NCBI GenBank assembly: GCA_025526915.1
Contig: JAHLKH010000056.1
Span: 79,707 to 143,706, forward strand
Direction of reading: 5' to 3'
DNA length: 64,000 nucleotides
Origin: Entophlyctis helioformis
Lineage: Eukaryota; Chytridiomycota; Chytridiomycetes; Chytridiales; Chytriomycetaceae
A program made the translations under genes and the position numbers. The notes below the pieces were generated by a model. That model saw only the letters and a list, made by a program, of their open reading frames with translations. It ran no database searches and had not been told where the DNA came from. Shown piece by piece: positions 44,719-55,900 of the stretch. The first letter of the stretch is position 1. The number at the start of each line of letters is the position of its first letter.

Positions 44719-47700
44719 TCACGAGGCAGTCGCAGAGTCGGCAGCAGCACGCAGCGCAGCCTCGACCATGACGAGATGGTTCTTTTGCATGACATGCAGC
44801 TGCATCTCGGTGCGGTCCAAGACGCGCACAACATGGAGGAGCGTGAGAGTGTTGAGCATGACAATGACGAACAAGAAGATGAGGAGCAGGAGGGCATAGG
44901 GAGATGAGGTCATGGGGGAAGGCGTGCCAGAGGCAGGCGTTGCAGTTTGTGAAGAGGGCATGAGCATGTTGAAGAGCGGACGGACAAGGTCGGTGAGTGC
45001 CGAGATTGCCTGTGAGCTGCTTGATAATGAGGCCGTGATTGAGGCGCTGGCAGAAGTGGTGGTGGTGGTGAAGGTGGACGAGCCGTCCTTGTCCTGGGCA
45101 GTGGCCGACACAGACGTCACGGTGGTGGATTGGGCGGCCTTGACCGTTAGGATGGACGCATCAGACGAGGGCATCTTGACGCCGCTCGAAAGGGACGGCG
45201 GCTTGGCGGTGGTCGACAGCGACGCAGGCGACGCGGTTGCATTGCTGCGGATGAACTGGGCGAATCCCGAGTAGAAGCTTTTCATGCTCTCGATGGCGAT
45301 GGACGACGCGATGGTCTTTGCAAAGTAGCCGCGGGTGAAGACGACCTTCCAATGCACACGGACGCGGGTTTCGGAAGGCGACACAAACGTGAAGCAGGTG
45401 CGGCCAATGTTGAACATGGGCACGTTGACGTCGGGGCTCTCGTTGTGGTTCTCCTGGCACAAGAAGTGGCCCAGCTTGTGGTACAGGATGCTTTCGTTGT
45501 TCTTGGAGCGCGTCTGCTTGGGTCCCATGGGTGCGCTGAGCGGCACAATGTACTGTGTGCGACGGTGGAATCCGGCCTTGATGTCGCGCAGGTCCGTGTT
45601 GTACTGCGAAAAGTCCGAGATGGCATTGACGGGCAGGAGATCGGATTTGGCGTCGTCGTCGCGGACCCAGGGACCAAACTGCAGCTCTCTAAAGTGCATC
45701 TTTTCGGGCAGGTAGCGCGAGTACAGGCTGCCGTTCTCGCGGATGCACGACCAGTCAGCCCAGAGGCGCTCCATGGAGAGCGGAAGGACGGTGTCGAGGA
45801 CGAGCGTGAAGCCGTCCTCGGACAAGGAGCGCTCCGAGTTTTCGCAGCAGGGGCAGTTGACTTCGGAGCTGGGGTAGTCGATCGAGTGCAAGGACGACGG
45901 CGCAGGCGTGGACGACTCGCGGAGACACGATTCGTCGCCAGACGACGTCATGCTGGTTGACTGAGAATCCATCGAGTCTCTACGCGAGTGCGACGTGTGC
46001 CCACTGCTGCTTTCATCGATCAGATGCGGGCTGTGGATGCCATGTGCGTGCAAGTGAGCGTGCTGGACAGCCGAGGTGGACCGATTCAAGCCGCGCATCG
46101 ATGCAGGACGCGAGGCCGCCGAGTCGTTGCGACGCAGCTGGTAAAAGTCAGGGATCGACTCGGCCTTTTTGATCGTGTGCTTCTTCTCGCAGAGATCGCA
46201 CGACTCGCCCTCGGCAAGAAACTCGCTGCCGCAGTGGCACGAGAGACCAGCCAGGTTTGGCTTCTTGCGGAAGAGACTCTTGGACTGTTGCCGGGTTGTG
46301 CAGATGGGCAAGTGGCAATGGGCAGGAGTGGTTGTGAGCGAGCGAGTGTGCTAATGCACAGGCAAGCAGGCACGGCCGATGGACGTACGTCAACATGGGT
46401 GTTCCACAGCTTGACCATGAGGTCGTATTTGGGGTTGCGAGGCGGGAAGATGGTGCCAAAAAAGTACTGCAGGAGCAGGCGGGCCCGTTAGCTCGGTTGA
46501 ATGCTAGCCGCATAGGGAATGGCAACGGCGAGGGCCAGCATGGCAGAGTGCATACCTTGCCCTGATCCGTTTCAACTTCGATAGCGTTGGGCAAGAGGTT
46601 GGCGAACTTGCTCTTTTCAATGTGGGTGATGCTGGTGAAGTCGATGACGACGATCGGCTGGGAGGTGACCGAGCGGTGCAGGAGCGATGGTTGAAGCGAG
46701 CACGGGGCGATGGTGGCACAGTCGCAATTTTGCAAGCAGAAACGATAAAAGCGCGATTCGAGCGTGTCAGCAATAATGGAGAAAGCGACAGTGATGAGCG
46801 GCCAAGAGACGGCGATGAGCGGTCAAGAGCGGCGATGAGCAGGGAGAGCGTGGACAGAGTGGACAAACCTTTCCAGCCCAGCCACGGAAAATGAGATGGT
46901 GCTCCGAGACCCACAGCTTGCCGTCGACGAGCACGCCGACATTGAGTGCACACACAAAGTCTGGCGTCGAGAGTTTGAGAGTCGGGTTGGTAGGACAGAG
47001 ATGGCACAGGGCAGGGCGACCACGGCGGGGCATTGGAGCCATGCCAGAGATCAGGGGGCAGCCGGGAAGCCCACGCAAGGGAAGCAACGCAGATCAGCAA
47101 TCAGTTGAGTTGAGCAGATGCAGCACGCGGCAGTGCCAGGAGCGACGGCAGACGTGACAGTGGCAGTGGCATGTAGGCAAGCAGACACCAAACGCACCGG
47201 TGACGAGCCGCTCGTCGTCGGGAACGAGGCCGGCGAACAGCTTGTGGAACTCGTCGTTGCGCTCGGCCGAGGCGAGCTTGGTGCCGGTGGCCGCGTGGAT
47301 CTCGCGGACCACTCCCTTGAACACGCCAGTGATGGCAGGCGGCTTGAGTGCCATCAGCTGTTCAGAAGTGGGAAGCGGCGGTGCCAGAGGGGCAGCGGAG
47401 GCGGCAACGCCGTCTTGGCACGCACTTGCATCGTCGGCGAGGTCAGCGAGGTCCGCGAGAGTCTCGGCTCTGCTGAGGGCCGTCGGTGGAGCATCCGAAG
47501 CAGCAGCATAAGCAGAAGCAGAAGCAGCCTCATCTGGTGACTGTGGCTCGGTCGGCGTTTGTGCAGCGAGCTGGTGCGGGCGCGAGCGCAGGTCGAGGTC
47601 GTGCAGTGGGCCGGGCTGTGGCGAGTTGGACAGCGACAGCGCCGGCGACACGGAGCGGAAGGGCGTGGACGGCGGCTCGAGCAGGACCATGGACGGTGCA

Positions 47701-48170
47701 CCCGTCGGGTAGGCGGTCTGGAGAGGAGCAGGCACGGGCGAGCGACGGGGCAGTGTGGACGACCGAGACGCAGGCGACACTGGCGCAGTGCTGGACGGCG
47801 AGCCGGCGTTGGAAGCGATGGAGGCGTTGCTGGGCGTTGGCTTGAGCAGCGAGCCAAAGAGGCTGCTGCCGTTCAGGCCCTTGTTGAAGAAGGAGCGGCT
47901 GCCTCGGACCGTCGCACTGCCAGCGCCTGGTGCACCGACGGCCGGGCTCGACGGCGAGACGACGTGGGTACCGTCAATGGCCACATGTGTGACCTTGGTG
48001 GCGGCGGACGCATCGTCCGAAGGCGTTGCTGTGCCAGAGAACGACTGCGAGCGCGGACGGGAGCGAGGGCGAGCGCTCAGGTCCGGCAGAGGGCCAGGTG
48101 TGCCCTCGTCGTCTGCATGGGATCCGGCGTGGTCCTGGACGGCTGGCTGCTGTTGTCATTTGCAGGCACC
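44719..48170 (-). CDS. GRAM and VASt domain membrane protein (Lam/Ysp, GRAMD1-like sterol transfer)
   Basis: Family role: ER-anchored sterol transfer at membrane contact sites. Minus-strand order: disordered Ser/Pro-rich N-terminus; GRAM domain in several exons (FHKLFAGLVPDDERLVTDFVCALNVGVLVDGKLWVSEHHLIF, PIVVIDFTSITHIEKSKF, YFFGTIFPPRNPKYDLMVKLW); a Cys cluster CHCGSEFLAEGESCDLCEKKH; VASt/StART-like domain (FTLVLDTVLPLSMERLWADW, YIVPLSAPMG, CFTFVSPSETRVRVHWKVVF); and a C-terminal anchor YALLLLIFLFVIVMLN with a short helix. The last exon is about 44719-46284; others lie near 46389-46467, 46556-46672, 46868-46962 and 47199-48170. The N-terminal start is uncertain: the best ATG (near 48170, MVPANDNSS) needs a one-base shift near 48130 to reach the main frame. 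The C-x-C...C-x2-C cluster between GRAM and VASt is not usual. Confidence 0.85.
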
Positions 48171-48292
48171 ATTGGAGGCGGTGGGGAAAAGCAGCGTTCA
48201 AGTGGCGCGTTTCAAGGCGTGTTTCGCCAGGTGTTTCGTTCCGCGGACAAAGGGACGGTTGCGCGTTGCTTGCGCGTTGCTTGGGCAATAGT

Positions 48293-49971
48293 TTATTGGA
48301 CAGACAGGGGAGAGGCAAAGGCAGAGATGGCAGCCGAGGTGTGGCGATGAGGCAGATAGCGGTGCAAAAACGAGTGCTGTTTGTGGTTGTGGTTGTGGTG
48401 CGCACGGTGTGACGGATAGACGCGATGATGATGGTTGTGGCTCTGGTGGCCGTGCGGCTGCGTGGGCAGGTGCTTGTGTGTGTGCGCAGGCTGCACCCAC
48501 TGGAGGTGGCGGTGCTTGGGAGGCTGGCTGTGACGCACGGGCAGGCGATCGTACTGGCTGGCCATCACAGACTGGTCCAAGGCTGCCGTCGACGGCCGGC
48601 GATGCACCGGCCTGCCCAAGGCAGCTGCCACATGGGGGCGGACCAGGCCGTACACGTGGTCGACCGAGTGTGTGGCCTGGACGCGAACAAAGTTGCGGCG
48701 GTTGCGCAGACGGTGCAGCAGAATATGAGGCGGAGGGGCGACGGCTGCATCTTCAGCCTTGTAGGCAGAGGTGAGGGCAGTCCAAAAGGCGACCAGAGAG
48801 CCCGAGATGGAGGGTTTCGAGGCGGCAGATGCTTGGGGCGCAGCTAGCGCATCAGCCTGTGCCTGGTCAGCTTCGAGCTGGGAGCTGGTTGCGCCAGATC
48901 CGATGCGCTGCAGGTACCCAAGAATCGAGGGCGTGTCGCGACGGTACTGGCGCAGACGCTCGATGATGGAGTCGTCCGTGTCGTCACAGCGGCCGCGCTT
49001 GAGCAGTCTGCGGGTGAGAAGTGCATCTGGGGCTTTCAAGACAAGAACCATGTGCGGTGCTCCGATCTGCCGTGGAAAGCAGGGTGTCAGTCGGGGGGCT
49101 AAAACGGAGGGTGGAAATGCTGCCCATTGGAGCCAACCTTGTGTGCGAATGCCTTTGCCTGAGGCAGCGTGCGGGGGTATCCATCGAGGAGCACTGCCGG
49201 AACGTCGAGCGGGATGTGCGAAACGTAGGCGGACAAAATGTCCATCACAAAGTCGTCAGGCACGAGCAATCCCTGGGCCATGAGGCCGATGAGGTGCTTG
49301 CGCTGCGTCTCTGTGATGTTGAAGGCGTCGACACCGGCCCGCCGTGATGGTGCAGGTGCAGGTGCGGATGCGGATGCGGTTGACAATGGGCCGCTGTCGG
49401 ATCTGGCCTCGTGCTTGGCCGTGGATGCCCACGTGGCCACGCTGGACGGCGCAAAGCTGAGGGAAGCGGGCGGTGCATGGCTGCTGGGAACAGCGCTGGG
49501 ATGGTTTGCAAGAGGGCCGGCGGCAGCGGGAGCAGCAGCAGAGGGCTGGGCAATCGGCGAGCGGCCGGCCGCCGCATCACGAAGCAGCTGGCCAGTGGAG
49601 ATGTGGACGAGGTTGAATTCCTCCTGCAGACGGCGGCAGACAGTGCCCTTGCCGGAGCCTGGGCCGCCCATGACCAGAATGATCCTGGGCATCTTGCGGG
49701 CAGCCAGCGACGATGAGGTCAACAATGAGGTCTTGGAGAGGGCGGAATGTGCGAGTGGTCTTGTGGCGGGCGCTGTGTGCGGGCCTGCGAGTAACAGAGG
49801 GCGGGAGCAGGGCGTGTGCGCAAGTGGGTGCGCGGACGCAGACGACGCCGCGGCAGTCTGGGCACCGCGCAGCACTCGCTGCATTTTGAGAGTGTGTGGG
49901 CAACGATTGAGGGCGGCCAGCGATCGCATCTCAAACGGGGGCTGGTCGCTGGTGGTTGCCGCCGCCGCCAT
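48293..49971 (-). CDS. Adenylate-kinase-family protein with internal insert and His-rich tail
   Basis: Two minus-strand exons (49138-49971, 48293-49066) total 1608 nt, 535 residues. The P-loop is RIILVMGGPGSGKGT (about 96-110), followed by LVHISTGQLLRDAAAG, an approximately 90-residue Ala/Pro/Ser-rich insert, then LIGLMAQGLLVPDDF, PAVLLDGYPRTLPQAKAF, MVLVLKAPDALLTRRLLKRG and DDSIIERLRQYRRDT. NMP-binding, core and a short lid are present, so phosphotransfer from ATP to AMP (or UMP/CMP) is plausible. The N-terminal 90 residues are basic and Ser/Ala-rich, like a mitochondrial presequence, with other Met candidates at residues 15 and 30. The last 100 residues are His-rich (HSQPPKHRHLQW, HGHQSHNHHHR). 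Family members are normally 190-260 residues. Confidence 0.85.
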
Positions 49972-50460
49972 GTGGCATCCATGCGGCAGCCGTGTGGCAG
50001 CCAGGTGGCACGATCGTTATTTGCACCCGCAGCAGCGCGGGTGTGGAACGACACGGGCCAGGCGAGTCAGCCAGCCCGCATGCCAGCCAGGCCGGCCCGC
50101 ATGCCAGCCCGCCAGCGCGGTCGCCGGCCTGCCGTACAATGCGCTCACGCCCAAGCCGGCACGGCCGGGGACCCGAGTTGCTCTGCCTCGGCCAAAACGG
50201 GCAAATTCGACCAACGTTGCCACGAATCGCATCTGTGCGTTGGTGCGTCTGTGCCTGCTGCCTGTGTGTACCTGTGTGTGCCTGTGCCTGTGTCTGCCGT
50301 CTGTGGGACTGGCGGCTGTCAACGACGAGGCGGGTGCTGCATACTGACCTGTTCCCATGCGCCGTGCGTGTGGATGTGTGCGCAACGCCATGCCAACTCC
50401 CACCGTCCCGTCCCGTCCCGTCCACTCGCAGCCATAGAGTCTTGTCTGACAGGGCTGTCA

Positions 50461-50490
50461 ACCACCACCACCACCACCACCACCACCACC
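50461..50490. repeat. (CCA)n trinucleotide repeat
   Basis: Ten uninterrupted ACC/CCA units in the spacer. Confidence 0.9.
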
Positions 50491-50721
50491 GTCCAACAGT
50501 CAGCCGTCCAAGGCAAGCTTAGACTCTTCTAGACCAACAGGTAAGACCCTGCAGCCTGCGAGAGAGAGAGTGTGTGTGTAGCCAGCCAGCCATCCATCGT
50601 CCGTCCATCGTCCGTCCATCGTCCCATCAGCACCATCAGCAGCCGCATCAGCAGCCAGCCGCAACAACAAAGCCTTGCGGTCTCGTGTGGCGTTGAGCCA
50701 TCCGTCAGCGCCGAGCCCAAC

Positions 50722-50878
50722 AGCCGTCAACAGCCAACAGCCAACAGCCAACAGCCGCCAACAGCCAGCAGACCTGCAGCCAGCAGACCTGCAGCCAGCA
50801 GACCTGCATCCAGCAGACCTGCATCCAGCAGACCCCGCAGCCAGCAGACCTGCAGCCCGCAGACCTGCATCCAACAAT
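50722..50878. repeat. Composite minisatellite (CAGCCAA and CAGCAGACCTGCAGC units)
   Basis: Four or five copies of CAACAGC(CAACAGC) units run into about seven copies of a 15-bp CAGCAGACCTGCAKC unit. No open frame of normal composition crosses it. Confidence 0.88.
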
Positions 50879-51129
50879 GCCGAGCGGCAGCAGCCATGCT
50901 TTGGACGTGAAGATTGGCCGACCGTGTGGGCTTGCCACTGCTGGGAAGGAGGCGTCGACCCAGAGCGCGGTGACACAACGCAAACCAGCATCGGCAGCAC
51001 CATCAGCATCCACAGCATCCACAGCATCGGCAGCACGGCCCCGTCAATCGGCTGCTCATTGGCTGCCATTGCCACACGGTTCGGCCATGGGTCTGCTCGT
51101 CCAGATGCCATCGAAAGACATTGCTCAGA

Positions 51130-51202
51130 TATGGCTGGGATGGCTGGGATGGCTCGGATGGCACGGATGGCACGGATGGCACGGATGGCTGGGATGGCCG
51201 CC
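51130..51202. repeat. 10-bp minisatellite (GGCTGGGATG / GGCACGGATG)
   Basis: About seven gapless copies of a GGCNNGGATG unit, with variants GGCTGGGATG, GGCTCGGATG and GGCACGGATG. Confidence 0.9.
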
Positions 51203-51899
51203 TGTTGGTACACATGCGCGGATCCCTTGCTGACCCTTTGACGCCATTGCCGCTGTTTCCATATTCGCCTGCCCTCGTGGCCGTCCGCCCTTGCCCGCGG
51301 CTGCTTATCATCATCATCATCATCGCCCTGTGTTTCTGCCGCTGCCGCTGCCGCCGCCGCCTCCTTCTCCTCTGCCCATTTTCTCGCCTTCCTTTCTTCC
51401 GCGGGACGCTTTGTTGTTGCGCTCTGTCCACGCCCGCACTTCTCGCCCGCCCACGGCCAACCGACGGGATTTTTGATTTTGTGCGTGTCAATTTTGACGC
51501 TGTGACGTGTCGCCTGCTGCTGTTTGCCAATCCGCTTGCCCGTGCCCCGCCCGTGCCGGCCACGCCCGCTCGGCCGCATCAACGACTTTTGCTGTTCCCC
51601 GCGGTGCCGCTGTTGTGCAACCGGCCGCCAATCGCACCTCGCTCAACTCTCGGCAACCACCGCTTCGACCGTCGATTACTATTTACACCGGCCGGCTCCC
51701 CCCCCTCTGTCCTGCCCTGCCCCGCCCCGCCCACCTCTCTAGACCGCCTCTCTAGACCGCCAGCAATCGCTTGTTGCTGCCCCCGCCCCGCCTTATCGCC
51801 ACTGCCATCACCAGCATCAGCATCAGCTCCCGCTTGACGCAAGCCGCACAGACCGCACACACCGCACACACCGCATCAACTCCTGCACCACCCGCCGCC

Positions 51900-54800
51900 A
51901 TGCTGCATTACCCCGCAAAATCCAAGAAGCAGGCTCACAACCAGCTTGCGCTGCAGGCCGCCTCGCAGAATGCCGCCCGTGCCGCGGCCGCCGCAAATGC
52001 CGCCATCGGCACCACCATCGGCACCACCATCGGCAGCCCAGCTATTTCTTCGCCTGGTTCCCCGCAAGCCTCGACTCTGCCATCGTCATCGTCGTTCAAC
52101 GCCCACACCAACGACTCGGGCATGTCATTCCCCACGGCCCTCGGCGCCTCGGGTGCTGCCCTCGCCTCGTCGTCGCCCCACTCCACCTCCAACCCCAACC
52201 CGCACCCGCACACGCACCACCAGGCGTCCTTGCCCAGCAACGCCCCCATCACGGCCGTCAGCTGCGACCAGCTTGTTCCGCCCGCCGCGGCAGCCCTCGG
52301 ATCGATCCCGTTGAGCGCCATCCTGCAGCGCCTGCCGGGCGTGGTGTACCTGTCGTTCCTGGTGCTGCTGTTCCTCGGCCCGGCGTACACGCCCGTGCTG
52401 TTCTCGGCCGTCTACCTGGCCCTGCACGGCTTCTTCATTGTCAACAACTTCCGCATGGCGTACAGCGCCCGCCTGGCCTACTACGCCGCGCGCGAGCACT
52501 CGACGACGGACTGGGCCGAGAAGTACTGCACCACGACCGGCGCGGCGTCGTCTGCGGATCCGTCCCGCGAGCTGCCGTTTGATGATGTCATTCATGTCAT
52601 TGTCGTGCCCAACTACAAGGAGAACATGGACACGCTGTGCGAGACGCTCGACATTCTGGCCAGCCACGCCCAGGCCCTGACGCAGTACAAGGTGCGTCTG
52701 TTTGTGTTTGCCTGTCTGTGTCTGTGTGTGTGTCTATGTGCCTGTATCTGGTTGTCTGCCATCAGCCAGCCACCTATCCATCGCAGCGTGCCACATTGCA
52801 CACGCCCATCTGCCCGCTGCGTCATGCTGCATCGCACTGCATGGCCTCGCACATCCACCACCACGCCGGCGGCAGCGGCCAATCAGGCAGTGCAGGCAGT
52901 GCAGGCAGCGCAGACACACACTTGGCTGCCCAGCAACCCAGTGCCGGGCAGTGCCATCCAGTGCTGTGTCTGTGGTGCATACGTGTGCCTGTGTGCGTGT
53001 GCCCTGTGGTGCGTGTCTCTCATCAGCCAGCCAGCCAGCCAGCCAAGCAGCAGCTGTTGCTGCTGTCCATGGTTGTCCATGGCTGGCGGAGACTGTGGCT
53101 GTGGCTGTCGCTCTTGCTCGGCGGGTGGCGTGGCACGGCTGGTGGCGTGGCCCTCGTCTGCCACCATCCATCCATCCATCTGTCTGCCACCACCCACGAT
53201 CCATCCATCCATCCACCATCAGACGAGGCTGACACACACACAACCGCCAACTCGCAGGTCTGTCTGGCCATGGAGGCGACCGAGAAGGAGTCGGAGCAAA
53301 AGGCCCTCGAGCTCTTGCGCCAGTACCAGGACCAGTTCTTTGAGCTCGCCTACACCATCCACCCCGCCAACCTGCCCGGCGAGATCCGCGGCAAGTCGTC
53401 CAACGTCGCCTGGGCCGCCCGCGAGATGGCCGTCGCTCGCCACCCTCGTGCCGCACCCGCGAGATCCTGACCGTCATGGACGCAGACACCGCCTTTGCCC
53501 AGGACTACTTCTCGTGCATCGCCTACCACTACACCGTCGCCTCCGCGGAGCAGCGCAAGATCATGATGTTTGCCCCCTCGACCGTCTTTGACCGGTACGT
53601 CGTTGCCCCTCCCGGGTTTCCCCACCTGCCTTCCCCACGGTGTTTTCCCACCTCCTCCTCCTTCACACACTGCCACTTGCCGATTACATCGTTCATCATG
53701 ACGTTATTCTTCCGCGGATGCGCTGACTCGCTCTGACTCGCTCTCTCGCCTGCCCAACTCCGCCTCCGCCCCCCGTCTTTCTTCGGACAACCGCGTGCAC
53801 CACTCAGCAACGCCAACGATGTCCCCATCTTTGTCCGCATGGCCGACATGGTCTGGTCCGCCGGTGTGCTCGCCAACCTGTACCCCACCTCGCCCATCAA
53901 GGTGCCTTGCTCCGCCTACTCGCTCTCCATGGACCTGGCCGTCGCCGTTGGCTTCTGGGACACCGACCCCACCTCGATCGGCGAGGACATGCACATGTAC
54001 CTCAAGTGCTTCTACGCCACAGAGGGCCGCGTCATCGTCAACCCCATCTACTCGCCCGCGTCCCAGTGCAACATCCAGGGCGACTCGTGGTTCGAAACCT
54101 TCAAGCAGCGCTACACCCAGTCCAAGCGCCACATGTGGGGATCCCTCGATGCCGGCTACATTATCCGTCGCGCTCTCTTTGCCTTCTTCGCTCCCGGCTA
54201 CGACGCCCCCGGCGGCCAGCTCCAGGAAGTCCCGCTGATCCGTCCGGCCGCCACTCGCGGAAGCCAGGAGATCCAAATGTCGCTTTCAAAGGTCGCCCAT
54301 CTCTTCCACCGCATCTTCGAGGCAAACATGATTCTCGGCCAGGTCTTTGTGCTCATCTTCATCACCTCGCTCATCCTCCCCGTCGAAAACTCCCCGTCGC
54401 CCTTTGCCGAGTCGTACTGGTCCCTGATCACCACCGAGGCCGTCCACCCTTACGTCGCCGCCGCTGCCAGCCTTGGTGGATACATCCGCATGGTCGCAAC
54501 CGTGCCGTTCCTCACCATGATCTTCTTTTACGAAAAGTACGTCTTCTGGGTCGGCACTGAGCGCTGGATCTGGTCGCTCCGCGAGCAGGTCCGTCCCGGC
54601 TCCGGTCTCCGTGTCCAGCCCCTCGGCAAGCGTTCCCAGCTGGCGTCCACTCGCTCAATCTTCAACCTGATCGACTGGGTTGCGCTCCCCGTCTGCGGTC
54701 TCATCTACCTCGCCATGCCCCAGATCCACGCCCAGTGCCTCCAGCTCTTCACGGACCGTCTGGACTACGCTGTTGCCTCCAAGCCCGCTGTCGCTGGCAA

Positions 54801-55224
54801 GACTCTTCCCGCATCCAGCGCTCCAGAGAGCGAGACCCTCATGACCCGTGACTCGGACCTGACCACCGTCACCGTTCACGCTGCGTCCCCGTCCGCTGGA
54901 TCCACATCTGCCGCTGCCGCTGCTGCACACAACCTGCGTCCGTCCATCTCCAATTCCTCGTCGCTGTCGGCAGAGTCGGACAAGAGCGCCGCTTCGTCCC
55001 GTGGCGACTCGGGCTTCTTTGAGTTTGACGATTCGAGCATCCCCGCCGGTGCACCCGTCTCGCCCTCCATGTTCTCGCCGTCCATGTGGCGCCAGCACAC
55101 CAAGGCACGATCCACGCTCTCTTCAGAGTGGAGCGATGCAGACTCCAACCACGAGTTGTCACCCAGCGCTAGCATGGACTTTGCCCTGCCGCCCGCTGAC
55201 GCGCCAGCTGTCATGACGTTGTAA
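51900..55224 (+). CDS. Membrane GT2-type glycosyltransferase (processive synthase-like)
   Basis: Three exons: 51900-52691, 53258-53594 and 53808-55224. The N-terminus is Ser/Ala/His-rich, then a hydrophobic pair (about 165-205, VVYLSFLVLLFLGPAYTPVLFSAVYLALHGFFIV). The catalytic domain shows HVIVVPNYKENMDTL, the donor-binding VMDADTAF (DxD-type), the acceptor-side GEDMHMYLKCF (E-D) and QRYTQSKRHMWG in place of the QxxRW box. Several TM helices follow (VFVLIFITSLILP, AAAASLGGYIRMVATVPFLTMIFF, LIDWVALPVCGLIYLAM). The Ser-rich tail is disordered. It likely elongates a cell-wall or surface glycan, but the QxxRW deviation makes chitin or hyaluronan synthesis unsafe to claim. The exon lengths total 2546, one short of a multiple of three; the frame slips near 53440 (REMAVARH to RTREILTV), consistent with one missing base. 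Intron 1 is 566 nt and repeat-rich, far above the local norm. Confidence 0.83.
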
Positions 55225-55900
55225 TAGTCGCGGTCTGGCAGCCACCTCGCATCTCCCTGCCTGCACAGCAGCAGCAGCACTTTTGTCCCGCGCCAGCTCA
55301 GTGTTTTGAGTACCATGTGTCTTGTGCGAGTGCACCGATTCCCCCCCGCCAGCTTTCTCTCTCTTTCCTCTCTCTTTACTTGTACGACCATGACTACGAT
55401 GGCAATGACGACGCGACGATGATGATGTGTACAGTAAGCCCGCGGCTGCTGGTTGTGTCTGTCTGTTGGATGCCCCACCCCCTCGGCCGCCCTGCCACTC
55501 CTTCCGCCACCCTCTTCTTTTTTCTTTTTCCCACACACAACCCCCCACTTTTCTCTTCACACACTTTCTTTCATCATCAATGCATCATTATTGCACCAAC
55601 GAGAGTTGTACCATTTCCAGTTTGAGTCTGCAGCCAGCCAGCATGCACCGCCAGTTTGGCCTTGCTGCAGCCTCCCCGTCTTGGCAATGCCTTTATCAAC
55701 GCGCCAGCCCCAAAATACGCGACTCGAATTGTGTTTATTGTTGTCCAGTCTCATCAATCCTCCAAATCTGGGCTGTGCCTGTCCAGCAGTTTCGAGCACA
55801 CCAGATCCACAACCCTCACAGACACAGCACACGCCAGAACACGCCAGCACACACACAGTTTCCAGCAGCATCACATTCGTGACGGACGCAACAGCTCGCC
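55225..55900. other. 676-bp spacer, no gene recognised
   Basis: Tandem spacer between the glycosyltransferase stop and the DUF1275 start. It is pyrimidine-rich around 55345-55385 and 55490-55580, as a 3' UTR and promoter would be. No TATA box or RNA gene was recognised. Confidence 0.4.

Larger units (their letters stand above)
49972..51899. other. Repeat-rich 1.9-kb spacer (AK1 promoter / glycosyltransferase promoter)
   Basis: Head-to-head spacer. It contains at least three tandem repeats listed separately and a pyrimidine-rich block (about 51300-51770) that would be the glycosyltransferase leader. A 1.08-kb minus-strand open frame crosses it but encodes only repeat translation. No gene was recognised. 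Confidence 0.6.

Noticed and set aside
50500..51582. 360-residue minus-strand open frame in the AK/GT2 spacer
   Set aside because: Its sequence is a translation of minisatellites (AGCRSAGCRSAGC and AIRAIRAIRAI) with no domain or splice support.
51771..51899. Earlier start for the glycosyltransferase
   Set aside because: No ATG there in frame; the leader is a CACACCGCA repeat typical of 5' UTR. ATG 51900 lies in a good CCGCCATG context.
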